A stretch of 64,000 bases of DNA, taken from positions 2,790,001 to 2,854,000 of the forward strand of contig NZ_CP041783.1 of assembly GCF_007567505.1 (NCBI RefSeq), written 5' to 3'. The translations under genes and the position numbers were made by a program. Source of the DNA: Shewanella donghaensis. GTDB lineage: Bacteria > Pseudomonadota > Gammaproteobacteria > Enterobacterales > Shewanellaceae. The first letter of the stretch is position 1; each line of letters starts with the position of its first letter. Of the stretch, positions 34,576 to 43,442 are shown one piece after another. The notes beneath the pieces are model-generated. The model ran no database searches. It saw only the letters and a program-made list of their open reading frames with translations, and was not told the origin of the DNA.

Positions 34576-34712
34576 TGTCTTATCCTTTCCTTGTTATTCT
34601 TTATTAACCATTGTATTTGAATCATTCACATGATGCGGTAACCATTGAAAGTAAACTGATTCAAATTGTCATAGCCGGTTTAATTTATAATTCTTGTCAA
34701 TTCTAGTGAGGT

Positions 34713-34805
34713 TTTATTTAGCTAAAGCTCTCTACTTGGCTAAAAGCTTTTACTTCGCTAAAGGCTCTCTGCTTCGCTAAAGGCTCTTTATTTGCTTAGC
34801 GGCTC
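34713..34805 (-). repeat. Five tandem 18-19-bp repeats made of the ilvE 3' end
   Basis: On the minus strand the last codons and stop of ilvE, GAGCCGCTAAGCAAATAAA (34787-34805), are followed by four decayed copies: 34768-34786, 34749-34767, 34731-34748 and 34713-34730. The second unit, GAGCCTTTAGCGAAGCAGA, would read EPLAKQ, like the ilvE C-terminus EPLSK. The array fills much of the 212-bp ilvE-ilvD gap. Confidence 0.85.
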
Positions 34806-35717
34806 TAGCCAGCCCCACTTATCTTCTGTTTCTCCGGTAAATAAACCAAAGAAGCTTTGTTGTATTTGTTGTGTTACAGGACCACGTTTGCCTGCGCCAA
34901 CCTCAATACGGTCAACGCTTCTTACTGGCACTATTTCTGCGGCGGTGCCGGTCATAAAAATTTCGTCAGCAACATATAAAAATTCCCGCGCCATCGCTTC
35001 TTCAATCACTTCGTAACCGAGCTCTTTGGCTAACACCATAATAGTGTCACGGGTAATACCTTTTAGGATTGCAGCTGTTGCTGGAGGAGTATATATCTTG
35101 CCATTTTTGACAATAAATAAATTAGCCCCCGCACCCTCACTAACCAAACCGTTAGTATCTAATGCGATACCTTCGTCAAAACCGTTACGTTTGGCTTCTG
35201 TAGAAATGAGCTGTGATGATAAGTAATTACCACCCGCCTTAGCTCCAGTAGGAATCGTATTAGGTGCCAAGCGTTGCCATGATGTCACGGCAACATCAAC
35301 ACCGGCATCCATACTCTCTTCACCGAGGTATGCGCCCCATGAAAAAGCCGCTACGACCATATCACATTGTGCATCAAGTGGCGGGGTGATCCCCATCCCT
35401 ACATCACCCATAAATATTAATGGACGAATATAAGCGCTAGGTAAGTTATTTTTTACCACAGAATCATTACAAGCTTGCATGACTTGCTCAAAGCTAAAAG
35501 GGACATTCATTCGATAAATTTTGGCAGAATCAAACAAACGCTGCACATGGTCGGTTAACCTAAAACCTGCAGGACCTAGGTGAGTATCATAGATGCGAAT
35601 ACCTTCAAATACTGATGAGCCATAGTGCATTGCATGTGTCATCACGTGCACCTTAGCGTCTTGCCAAGGCATAATTTCACCGTTAAACCATATTAGTTCT
35701 GATTGTGTCGCTGCCAT
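34788..35717 (-). CDS. ilvE: Branched-chain amino acid aminotransferase (class IV, type I)
   Basis: A 309-residue PLP transaminase for the last step of Ile, Val and Leu synthesis. The family start AATQSELIWFNGEIMPWQDA, the early HAMHYGSSVFEGIRIY and the PLP-lysine segment GAKAGGNYLSSQ agree with E. coli IlvE (309 residues). The segment FMTGTAAEIVPV is also conserved. AAGGGA precedes the ATG. It lies between ilvM and ilvD in the operon. A second, larger BCAT is encoded at 51854-52945. Confidence 0.96.
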   Translation of the reverse strand: MAATQSELIWFNGEIMPWQDAKVHVMTHAMHYGSSVFEGIRIYDTHLGPAGFRLTDHVQRLFDSAKIYRMNVPFSFEQVMQACNDSVVKNNLPSAYIRPLIFMGDVGMGITPPLDAQCDMVVAAFSWGAYLGEESMDAGVDVAVTSWQRLAPNTIPTGAKAGGNYLSSQLISTEAKRNGFDEGIALDTNGLVSEGAGANLFIVKNGKIYTPPATAAILKGITRDTIMVLAKELGYEVIEEAMAREFLYVADEIFMTGTAAEIVPVRSVDRIEVGAGKRGPVTQQIQQSFFGLFTGETEDKWGWLEPLSK

Positions 35718-35754
35718 AGTCTGTCCCTTACTTAATCTAAATCGATGAAATTAT

Positions 35755-36066
35755 TTACGCTTGCACTGTGTTCTTTGTTGGCGTCGCAGTTTGAGCAGCA
35801 GTTGCCAATATCGGTGTATTCGTAGCAACGGCTGCGGGTAGCACCGCGACTTGGCAATCGATGACATCAATGAGTTTATTTAATTGATGGGTAAGCAGCT
35901 CTATAACACGCTCACTCTTCACATCAAATACTAACTTTACCGTGCCATCTTCATTGATGTTCATATTCATTTTTACAATGCTGAAGCCACGATGACGAGC
36001 CACTCTTAATACTCGCTCCAATACTTCTGGTTGCTGCTGTAGTGTCAATTCAACTGAATGCATCAT
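35755..36066 (-). CDS. ilvM: Acetolactate synthase II small subunit
   Basis: A 103-residue regulatory ACT-domain subunit of acetohydroxyacid synthase II. The ACT core runs from residue 3 to about 72 ([20 protein letters not shown]). The C-terminal tail (about 73-103) is Ala/Thr/Pro-rich and longer than the E. coli protein (87 residues). The ATG overlaps the ilvG stop by four bases (ATGA), so the two subunits are translationally coupled. Confidence 0.92.
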   Translation of the reverse strand: MMHSVELTLQQQPEVLERVLRVARHRGFSIVKMNMNINEDGTVKLVFDVKSERVIELLTHQLNKLIDVIDCQVAVLPAAVATNTPILATAAQTATPTKNTVQA

Positions 36067-37736
36067 GTTTGTTTCTCCATTTGATCCATCATGTCGCTAT
36101 TACTTGCGCCAGGTGGCACTAATGGCCACACGTTAAATGCATCATCAATGGACACATGCAACATGAATGGTCCTGGAGCATTTAACATTTCATCTAAGCC
36201 TGCTTCGACTTCTTCAGCGCGACGAATTCTTTTTCCTGGAATATTAAAAGCTGACGCCATTAATACGAAATCCGGGTTATCTGATAAATCGGTTTCGCTA
36301 TAACGTTGTTCAAAAAACAACTGTTGCCACTGCTTAACCATGCCCAATTTTTGATTGTCGATAAGTAAGATTTTTACCGGCAATTTTCGACGTTTAATGG
36401 TGGTTAGCTCTTGAACGTTCATCATAAATGAACCATCTCCTGACACTGTAACAACAGTGGCATCTGGTCGAGCAACTTGTGCACCAATTGCAGCAGGCAA
36501 ACCAAAGCCCATAGTGCCAAGACCAGCACTAGTTAAATGGTCTTCTGGACGACGGAACCACATATGCTGGGCAACCCACATTTGATGTTGGCCAACATCG
36601 CAGCACACCACATTATCTTCAGGTAATTTGTTTGCTAGACGGCGTAACATTGCAGGGGCATATATCAACTCACCAGGATGTTGATAATCCCATTGATGTT
36701 GCTGATATAAATCTTCAATTTCAAGTTGCCAAGCTGCTAATGATAACGGCATTGATAATGCGGGTAATACTCGCCTTAAATCTGCTGAGATAGACACGTC
36801 TGCTTGACGTAATTTATTAATTTCGGCGATATCGATATCGAGATGTAATACTTTGGCATTTTCAGCAAAGGTGGCTAATCGCCCAGTCACACGATCATCA
36901 AATCTTGCCCCTACCACAATCAATAAATCACAGGCTTGTACCGCTAAGTTTGCCGCTTTACCCCCATGCATACCAAGCATGCCTAAATAGCCTTTGCAGC
37001 CATGTTCTATGCTACCAAGACCTTTTAATGTCGCGACTGAAGGTATACCCGTTTCATGAATAAATTGACGTAAGTGATCAACCGCACCCGCCATCCCTAC
37101 GCCGCCACCAACATACAAAATTGGCTTTTTAGCTTGTTGTATTAATGCTTTCGCAGCATCAATGGCACTGAGTTCTGGAGTAGGTTCTTCAGTAAAGGTC
37201 AGTATTGGGGTTTTATACTCTAATTCAGCAATTTGAATATCCTTCGGAATATCAACCAATACTGGACCAGGTCTGCCAGAAGCTGCTATTTCAAAGGCTT
37301 TATAAAGAGTCGGGATAAGTTCATTGATATCCGTGACCATAAAGCTGTGCTTGGTACACGATAAAGACATACCCAGAACATCTATTTCTTGAAAGGCATC
37401 AGTACCAATCACAGCCGTTGAGACTTGACCAGTAATAGCAACTATTGGCACGGAATCCAGTAATGCATCAGCAAGAGAAGTGATTAAATTAGTCGCGCCT
37501 GGGCCTGAAGTGGCAAAGCAGACCCCTGTTTTACCACTGGCTCTTGCATAACCTACAGCAGCAAAAGCAGCGCCTTGCTCATGACGGCTCAGTAAATGCT
37601 CTACAGGGCTACCATAGAGTGCATCGTAAATTGGCATAATTGCGCCACCAGGATAACCAAATACCGTGGTTGCACCATGTGCGGCCAGTACTTTGATTAC
37701 TGCGTCCGCGCCTCTCATTGTCTGCCCTGATTCCAT
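36063..37736 (-). CDS. ilvG: Acetolactate synthase II large subunit
   Basis: The catalytic TPP- and FAD-type subunit (557 residues) that makes acetolactate or acetohydroxybutyrate. The catalytic Glu lies in [19 protein letters not shown], followed by the GPGATN loop. The TPP/Mg motif is [14 protein letters not shown]. It is intact, unlike the frameshifted ilvG of E. coli K-12. The ATG at 37736 is used here; a second ATG six codons later aligns better with the E. coli start. It lies behind the attenuator. Confidence 0.95.
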   Translation of the reverse strand: MESGQTMRGADAVIKVLAAHGATTVFGYPGGAIMPIYDALYGSPVEHLLSRHEQGAAFAAVGYARASGKTGVCFATSGPGATNLITSLADALLDSVPIVAITGQVSTAVIGTDAFQEIDVLGMSLSCTKHSFMVTDINELIPTLYKAFEIAASGRPGPVLVDIPKDIQIAELEYKTPILTFTEEPTPELSAIDAAKALIQQAKKPILYVGGGVGMAGAVDHLRQFIHETGIPSVATLKGLGSIEHGCKGYLGMLGMHGGKAANLAVQACDLLIVVGARFDDRVTGRLATFAENAKVLHLDIDIAEINKLRQADVSISADLRRVLPALSMPLSLAAWQLEIEDLYQQHQWDYQHPGELIYAPAMLRRLANKLPEDNVVCCDVGQHQMWVAQHMWFRRPEDHLTSAGLGTMGFGLPAAIGAQVARPDATVVTVSGDGSFMMNVQELTTIKRRKLPVKILLIDNQKLGMVKQWQQLFFEQRYSETDLSDNPDFVLMASAFNIPGKRIRRAEEVEAGLDEMLNAPGPFMLHVSIDDAFNVWPLVPPGASNSDMMDQMEKQT

Positions 37737-37805
37737 ATGCTTCTCTCACACTCTGTATTGTTAATCTGTATTGATTTTTAGCTCAAATATTTGCAGCCCT
37801 AAAAC

Positions 37806-37842
37806 TAAAAAACCCCCGTTCCTTTCGGAGCGGGGGTTTTTG
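37806..37842 (-). terminator. ilv operon attenuator terminator
   Basis: On the minus strand ACCCCCG and CGGGGGT arms close on TCC-GAAA-GGA, followed by a T-run: a strong intrinsic terminator between the leader peptide and ilvG. Its 5' arm (CCCCCGC) can instead pair with GCGGGGG inside the leader coding sequence (+ strand 37884-37890), giving the antiterminator. Confidence 0.92.
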
Positions 37843-37856
37843 CAAATTCTGACTTT

Positions 37857-37952
37857 CTAACTCAGTCTTTTTGCCAAACGCCACCCCCGCGGTGACTTAA
37901 TAATCACGACGGTAATAATCACAATAATGAGCTGGGCAGCTTGGTTAAACAT
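37857..37952 (-). CDS. ilvL: ilvGMEDA leader peptide
   Basis: A 31-residue open frame, MFNQAAQ followed by LIIVIITVVII, then KSPRGW and further basic residues. Six Ile, three Val and one Leu in eleven consecutive codons is the hallmark of transcription attenuation by charged Ile/Val/Leu tRNA. It ends 15 bases before the attenuator hairpin. AGGA lies 11 bases before the ATG, a rather long spacing. Ribosome stalling in the Ile/Val run would favour the antiterminator and expression of ilvGMEDA. Confidence 0.93.
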   Translation of the reverse strand: MFNQAAQLIIVIITVVIIKSPRGWRLAKRLS

Positions 37953-38288
37953 AAATGACTGAATCCTAAAAATAAGTTCTAAAAAATATTTGTTAACGTT
38001 TTCGTTAAGTCTGACTCCATGCCGGACTGTTTATATTTCATCATCTATAGGAGTACCATAAAGTGATTTATAAACACAACCAAAACCTGTGTTGTAAAAA
38101 AAATTCAGCTTCCCTGCCGAGACAATGCAAACAACAACAAAATCTAAAGCTATGATGGTTAAACACAAACCTGTGTTAACCACCCTAACCTTCTATAGAT
38201 TGTCATCAGATAAAATATTTTTACCTGAATATGATGCCTGCTCGAATACGTAGCTGAACAGGAACTTCACAACACAATCAACAAAATA
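37953..38288 (-). other. ilvC-ilvL intergenic region
   Basis: These 336 bases hold no gene that I can support. The ilvL promoter should lie here. The best match on the minus strand is TTGGTT, a 17-bp spacer and TATGGT around 38050-38080, which is only moderate. The 10-mer AACCTGTGTT occurs twice, about 85 bases apart (near 38084 and 38170). I see no clear intrinsic terminator for ilvC, so read-through from ilvC towards ilvL is possible. Confidence 0.5.
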
Positions 38289-39770
38289 TTAGTTAGCTTC
38301 AACAATACCTTTCATATCAGTCATGTAACCGCGTAATTCTGCACCGATAAACTCAACATCGGTATGACGAATCGCTTCATTTACTTCAATCAGACGCTTG
38401 TTATCAACACTATTTGAACCCGCAGCTAAACCCGCACCTAATAACTCAGGTGACATTGCTTTTACGTAGTCACGTAATAGCGGCACTGCTGCATGGTTAA
38501 ACAAGTAACAACCGTATTCAGCTGTATCTGAAATAACTACGTTCATTTCATATAAACGTTTACGTGCAATGGTATTCGCAATAAGTGGGGTTTCGTGAAG
38601 AGACTCATAATAAGCTGATTCTTCAATGATACCTGCTGCAACCATGGTATCGAACGCTAGTTCTACACCGGCTTTGATCATGGCAACTAAAAAGATACCT
38701 TGGTCAAAGTAAGTTTGCTCATCGATGTGTTCATCTGATACAGGTGAATTTTCGAATGCAGTTTCGTTGGTTTCAGCTCTCCAACGAAGTAAGTTAGCAT
38801 CGTCATTCGCCCAATCAGCCATCATAGTGCGAGAGAACTCACCACTGATAATGTCATCCATGTGCTTTTCAAATAATGGCTTAAGAATTTCTTTCAACTC
38901 TTCAGCAACTTCAAACGCCTTCACTTTGGCAGGGTTTGATAAACGATCCATCATGTTAGTGATGCCGCCATGCTTAAGTGCTTCAGTGACAGTTTCCCAT
39001 CCTTGCTGAATTAACTTACTTGCATAGCCTGGTTCAACACCATCAGCGACCATTTTTTCATAGCCAAGAATTGCACCGGTTTGCAACATGCCACAAAGGA
39101 TTGTTTGCTCGCCCATTAAGTCAGACTTAACTTCTGCAATGAACGATGACAATAAAACACCCGCTCTGTCGCCACCTGTCGCACTTGCATATGCTTTAGC
39201 AATGGCAAGACCATCACCTTTCGGGTCATTTTCAGGGTGAACAGCAATCAGTGTTGGTACACCAAAGCCACGTTTGTATTCTTCACGAACTTCAGTACCT
39301 GGGCACTTAGGTGCAACCATAACAACAGTAATATCTGAACGTACTTGCATACCTTCTTCAACGATATTAAAACCATGAGAGTAAGATAATGTTGCACCTT
39401 GCTTCATCAATGGCATGACAGCATTAACAACATTTGAATGCTGCTTATCTGGCGTTAGGTTAAGGACTAAATCCGCTGAAGGAACAAGTTCTTCGAATGT
39501 GCCAACTGTAAAACCGTTATCAGTTGCTTGTTTCCATGATGCGCGCTTCTCTGCAATGGCTTGAGGGCGTAGTGCAAAAGAAATATTTAAGCCTGAGTCA
39601 CGCATATTTAGACCTTGGTTTAGGCCTTGCGCCCCACAACCTAAGATCACGATATTCCACTCTTTAATAAAATTACAACCGTCGCTAAACTCGGTACGAT
39701 CCATAAAGCGGCATTGTGCTAATTGCGCTAATTGTTGACGTAAATTCAGAGAGTTAAAATAGTTAGCCAT
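38289..39770 (-). CDS. ilvC: Ketol-acid reductoisomerase (class II)
   Basis: A 493-residue long-form KARI, converting acetolactate-type products to dihydroxy acids with NADPH. The start is set at ATG 39770 ([20 protein letters not shown]), nearly identical to E. coli IlvC, with AAGGTGG eight bases upstream; a 42-codon upstream extension of the open frame is not supported. The Rossmann motif is [17 protein letters not shown]. The segments [17 protein letters not shown] and [15 protein letters not shown] carry conserved active-site residues. It is divergent from its regulator ilvY. Confidence 0.97.
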   Translation of the reverse strand: MANYFNSLNLRQQLAQLAQCRFMDRTEFSDGCNFIKEWNIVILGCGAQGLNQGLNMRDSGLNISFALRPQAIAEKRASWKQATDNGFTVGTFEELVPSADLVLNLTPDKQHSNVVNAVMPLMKQGATLSYSHGFNIVEEGMQVRSDITVVMVAPKCPGTEVREEYKRGFGVPTLIAVHPENDPKGDGLAIAKAYASATGGDRAGVLLSSFIAEVKSDLMGEQTILCGMLQTGAILGYEKMVADGVEPGYASKLIQQGWETVTEALKHGGITNMMDRLSNPAKVKAFEVAEELKEILKPLFEKHMDDIISGEFSRTMMADWANDDANLLRWRAETNETAFENSPVSDEHIDEQTYFDQGIFLVAMIKAGVELAFDTMVAAGIIEESAYYESLHETPLIANTIARKRLYEMNVVISDTAEYGCYLFNHAAVPLLRDYVKAMSPELLGAGLAAGSNSVDNKRLIEVNEAIRHTDVEFIGAELRGYMTDMKGIVEAN

Positions 39771-39849
39771 CTGAGATACCACCTTTAATTCAGAAATTTG
39801 AGACACTCCATTCTGGCAGCCAAACTGCGCAGAAGTTGTGATTGAGATC

Positions 39850-39877
39850 ACTATAGCGTAAGCTGATGATTGCTCAA
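39850..39877 (-). promoter_or_regulatory. ilvC promoter
   Basis: On the minus strand: -35 TTGAGC (39872-39877), a 16-bp spacer, -10 TATAGT (39850-39855). Transcription would start near 39843, about 73 bases before the ilvC ATG. Confidence 0.6.
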
Positions 39878-39897
39878 AATGATATATTCGGCACACT

Positions 39898-39918
39898 ACG
39901 TTTCATTTTATGCAACGT
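39898..39918. promoter_or_regulatory. LysR-type (IlvY) operator candidate
   Basis: ACGTT-N11-AACGT is a perfect inverted repeat with the T-N11-A core of LysR-family sites. It is centred about 65 bases upstream of the predicted ilvC start site, the usual place for an activator, and lies between the divergent ilvC and ilvY. Confidence 0.6.
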
Positions 39919-39983
39919 GATACAAGAACAAGTTACACTGCTATTTACTCTGATTAAGATATTGATTTTATTAAGGCAAGATC

Positions 39984-40856
39984 ATGGATATACGCGCATT
40001 AAAACTCTACTTACACTTATGTGATAGTTTGCATTTTGGCAAAACAGCGCAACAAACCCATGTGAGCCCATCAACATTAAGCCGCGCATTGCAGCGTCTT
40101 GAAGAAGAAGTGGGTTGTAAATTGTTTGAAAGAGACAATCGCAGTGTCAGTATTACCCACGCTGGCAATGAGTTTAAACAATTCGCCGAGCACACATTAG
40201 CTGAATGGTTAAGTTTAAAAAGCCGTATTGATCCTGATCAACCCTTACTGCACGGCCGCATCAATCTATATTGCTCAGTCACCGCAGCTTATAGTCACCT
40301 GCCTGCCTTGCTTGATCGCTTTAGACGCGAGCACCCTCATGTAGAAATTACCTTGAATACCGGTGATGCAGCCAATGCAGTAGAAGAAATTCAACATAAC
40401 CGCGCCGATATGGCGATCATCGCTTTACCAGATTCGTTACCTTCAAGCTTACATTTTGAAGAAATAGGCCAAGTGCCGCTGCATTTATATGCGCCCACTA
40501 TAAAATGCCAAGCCCAAAGCATGATTAAGCAACAACCCATAGACTGGGCGCAGCTGCCTTTTATTGTTCCCGACCACGGGCCAGGCAGACGCCGTGCAGA
40601 TAATTGGTTTAAAGCGATGGGATTCAAGCCTAATATTTATGCACAAGTTTCGGGACAAGAAGCTATCACCTCGATGGTAGCCTTGGGGTGTGGTGTCAGT
40701 ATTAGCCCAGAAGTCGTGGTCGAAAATAGCCCAGTTAGAGAGCGGCTGCAGCGGCTTGAATCACCACAAAAAATCGCCCCATTCCAATTAGGTTGTTGCT
40801 GCAAAGAAAAACGCACTCAAGAGCCTATTTTAAAGGCTTTTCTAGAAGTGATTTAA
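39984..40856 (+). CDS. ilvY: LysR-family activator of ilvC
   Basis: A 290-residue regulator. The N-terminal winged helix-turn-helix (MDIRALKLYLHLCDSLHFGK to about residue 60, with SPSTLSRALQRLEEEVG) is followed by a LysR substrate-binding domain (about 88-290). Divergent orientation to ilvC and similarity to E. coli IlvY, which senses acetolactate or acetohydroxybutyrate and activates ilvC, support the name. Confidence 0.92.
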   Translation: MDIRALKLYLHLCDSLHFGKTAQQTHVSPSTLSRALQRLEEEVGCKLFERDNRSVSITHAGNEFKQFAEHTLAEWLSLKSRIDPDQPLLHGRINLYCSVTAAYSHLPALLDRFRREHPHVEITLNTGDAANAVEEIQHNRADMAIIALPDSLPSSLHFEEIGQVPLHLYAPTIKCQAQSMIKQQPIDWAQLPFIVPDHGPGRRRADNWFKAMGFKPNIYAQVSGQEAITSMVALGCGVSISPEVVVENSPVRERLQRLESPQKIAPFQLGCCCKEKRTQEPILKAFLEVI

Positions 40857-41026
40857 GTTGTAATGTCAAAAAAAACCATTGAGTTGATAAAACGAATCCT
40901 TGAGCATTAATAGCCCAAATAAGAGGTAAAAGAAAACACGAATAACACTTTAGTTACACAAAACTATTGATTTACTAACAAGTTCCCTTTCTAATATGGC
41001 TCTTATTCCAACGGAAGGAAATTAAC

Positions 41027-42262
41027 ATGAGCCAATTAGACTCATCTGTACAAGGCAGTACCTCTATATCTTCAACTACATCTTCAACTGAAACCTCAAC
41101 CTCTTTTAAGTTTCACGGCATAGGCGGAGAATTCTTCGGAATTTGGATCGTCAACGTGTTACTCACTATGGTCACATTGGGTATTTATTCTGCCTGGGCT
41201 AAAGTTCGTACTAATAACTATTTTTACGGTAACACTGAACTTGGCGGCGATAGATTCGAATATCTAGCCAAACCCATGCAAATCTTAATAGGCCGTATTA
41301 TCGCGGTGGTCCTACTTATTACTTGGTCAATACTCAGCAGTATTATGCCTCTAGTTTCTATAGGGTTAGCAGTCATTCTGATGTTGGCCATACCATTTCT
41401 TGCAGTGAGAAATGCCCGTTTTGATGCCCGCATGACTCGCTTTCGTAATGTGCGTTTTGACTTTACCGGTTCTTACAGCGGTGCTTATATCAACTTATTA
41501 TTAAAGCCGTTGCTTGCCTATATTGTGGTATTTGCATGTGCCTTTGGTTTTGGCTTTGTAGCAAGATTCATAACTGATGACCCTATCGTATTGGGTATTG
41601 CCATTACTGCTGGTGTCGTATTATTTTTTGTCGCTGCGATTTATTGTTACGGCTGGGTTAGTGCCAGCGTAGCTCAATACTTAGTGAATGGTTACCGTTA
41701 TGGCGATAAGGCATTTACGGCATCACTAGAAATTCGCGAATACGTAAAAATTGCAGTGACAGCTTTAGGATTATTTTTTGCAGCTTCATTCATTTTTTCA
41801 TTAATCGCATTCGGACTTGGGTTGATGGGTTCAATTGTGGAGCTCATTCAAAGTGGTGCTTCTGAAGCTGCCTTAAAAGACAATGTAGCACTGATGGGAA
41901 TGCTATTCGCTGGCTATTTCGGTATGTTTATTTTATCAATGTTAATTGCAGCTTATGTACAGGTGCGTGTTCGAAACTACGTTTTCAACCAAACCAAACT
42001 TAACGATGATCTACAATTGGCATCAACAATGAAAACATCAAGCTTCTTATTTTTAGTGGTCACCAATTTATTAATTGTGGTATTTACTTTTGGTATGGGT
42101 GTCGCTTGGGCTGATGTTCGTTTGGCTAAATATTTAGCAGACGTTACCGCTATTGAAGGTGATTTAGCTCAATTCAGCGCACAAGATCATAATCAACAAA
42201 GCAGCACTGCGATTGCAGATGAAGTCGCTGACGCCTTTGATATTAATATTGGTATTGTTTAA
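41027..42262 (+). CDS. DUF898 (YjgN-like) multi-pass membrane protein
   Basis: 411 residues. A Ser/Thr-rich leader (1-26) precedes the DUF898 core, which begins FKFHGIGGEFFGIWIVNVLL and continues TLGIYSAWAKVRTNNYFYGNT. About six to eight hydrophobic segments follow. The function of the family is unknown. The ATG has GGAAGGA upstream. An M48 protease gene starts 27 bases after the stop on the same strand, suggesting an operon in which the protease acts with or on this membrane protein (inference). Confidence 0.85.
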   Translation: MSQLDSSVQGSTSISSTTSSTETSTSFKFHGIGGEFFGIWIVNVLLTMVTLGIYSAWAKVRTNNYFYGNTELGGDRFEYLAKPMQILIGRIIAVVLLITWSILSSIMPLVSIGLAVILMLAIPFLAVRNARFDARMTRFRNVRFDFTGSYSGAYINLLLKPLLAYIVVFACAFGFGFVARFITDDPIVLGIAITAGVVLFFVAAIYCYGWVSASVAQYLVNGYRYGDKAFTASLEIREYVKIAVTALGLFFAASFIFSLIAFGLGLMGSIVELIQSGASEAALKDNVALMGMLFAGYFGMFILSMLIAAYVQVRVRNYVFNQTKLNDDLQLASTMKTSSFLFLVVTNLLIVVFTFGMGVAWADVRLAKYLADVTAIEGDLAQFSAQDHNQQSSTAIADEVADAFDINIGIV

Positions 42263-42289
42263 TCACAGCTTAATATAAACCGGAATTTA

Positions 42290-43306
42290 ATGGTGATAGA
42301 ACAAGTAAGTGGGCATATTCTTGCCCCTAAACAAGCCACCAAATATCCAGCGTCATTAGTGCTGGGTCAAAATGGCATGCTGACATTAGCTTCAGAAATC
42401 CACAGTGGTCAATTTCAACTTGATCAAACCTCGGTCACTGATGCTATTGGCAATTTAGCACGTAATATCACCTTTGCTAGCGGGCATGTTTTTGTCTCAA
42501 CGGATCCTATACCGTTAAATCAGTGGTTAGCGATTCATACGAAAAAAAGCTTAATCGCCCAACTAGAAAAAAATCTCGGTTTAATTTTTATTGCCACCAT
42601 AGTGTCATTAGCGGTGCTGTATACCAGCATCGTTTATGGCGTTCCCGCAGCATCTAAGGCCATAGCCAATATATTGCCAGATGCTATCGTTCAAGAAGTT
42701 GGCGAACAAACTTTCGCTTTAATAGAACCGATGGGATTTACTGAAAGCGAACTAACCAAACAACGACAAACAGAATTACAGCAACTGTTTAAGCTCACTT
42801 TAGCTAAGCTGCAACAACAAGACATTGTATTTACTCAAGAACCTAGATTACTGATTTATCAAAGTAAAGATGGTGCTAATGCTTTTGCACTCGCTGATGG
42901 GCATGTCATTTTAACCGATGCGATGATCAAGTTAGCCACTGATGACCTTCAACTTGAAGCGGTCATTCTGCATGAGCTTGGACATGTGCAACATCGTCAT
43001 ATTCTCACTAACTTAATCCAATCTTCTATATTATCCGTTGCTGCGGCATTGGTTGTCGGTGATGCTAGCGGAATATCAGACATGTTGGTGAGTGTAACGG
43101 TATTAGGCACTAGCTTAACCTACTCACGAGATCATGAACGCGAAGCAGACCAATTTGCCGCAATACATCTTAAGGCTTGGTATCAAAGCACCGACTCAAT
43201 TGTAGCCTTATATCAATTGCTGCAAGCTGAGCATGATTTTGATATTCCTGATTGGGCTAGCACCCATCCAAATATAGAAGAACGCATTAACACTCTGAAG
43301 CAATAA
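42290..43306 (+). CDS. M48-family zinc metalloprotease, membrane anchored
   Basis: 338 residues. A novel N-terminal part (1-88) precedes one membrane segment (about 98-118, LIFIATIVSLAVLYTSIVYG), then the M48 catalytic domain. The zinc motif HELGHVQHRH is near residue 227 and the third ligand is in SRDHEREADQFAA. The C-terminus THPNIEERI matches Oma1/BepA-like peptidases. CGGA lies five bases before the ATG. It follows the DUF898 gene; this pairing suggests a membrane quality-control pair of unknown substrate. Confidence 0.88.
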   Translation: MVIEQVSGHILAPKQATKYPASLVLGQNGMLTLASEIHSGQFQLDQTSVTDAIGNLARNITFASGHVFVSTDPIPLNQWLAIHTKKSLIAQLEKNLGLIFIATIVSLAVLYTSIVYGVPAASKAIANILPDAIVQEVGEQTFALIEPMGFTESELTKQRQTELQQLFKLTLAKLQQQDIVFTQEPRLLIYQSKDGANAFALADGHVILTDAMIKLATDDLQLEAVILHELGHVQHRHILTNLIQSSILSVAAALVVGDASGISDMLVSVTVLGTSLTYSRDHEREADQFAAIHLKAWYQSTDSIVALYQLLQAEHDFDIPDWASTHPNIEERINTLKQ

Positions 43307-43370
43307 TGTTGTCCAAGGATACAAATCCTGTTACGAAATTCAGTTTCATCGCAGCTAATTTTTTACCTGC

Positions 43371-43405
43371 TACACTTAACGAGCTCAATCAAACTCGTAA
43401 GTGTA
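43371..43405 (+). other. Hairpin upstream of comM
   Basis: TACACTTAACGAG (43371-43383) pairs with CTCGTAAGTGTA (43394-43405) with one bulged A. No T-run follows. It lies in the 136-base gap between the M48 gene and comM and could mark the mRNA 3' end or the comM leader. Confidence 0.4.
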
Positions 43406-43442
43406 AATAAATACCTGAATACGAAAACAAAAGGATTTGTTA

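Noticed and set aside
39771-39896. A 42-codon N-terminal extension of IlvC
   Set aside because: The conserved start [13 protein letters not shown] with a good ribosome site lies at 39770, and the extension overlaps the promoter.
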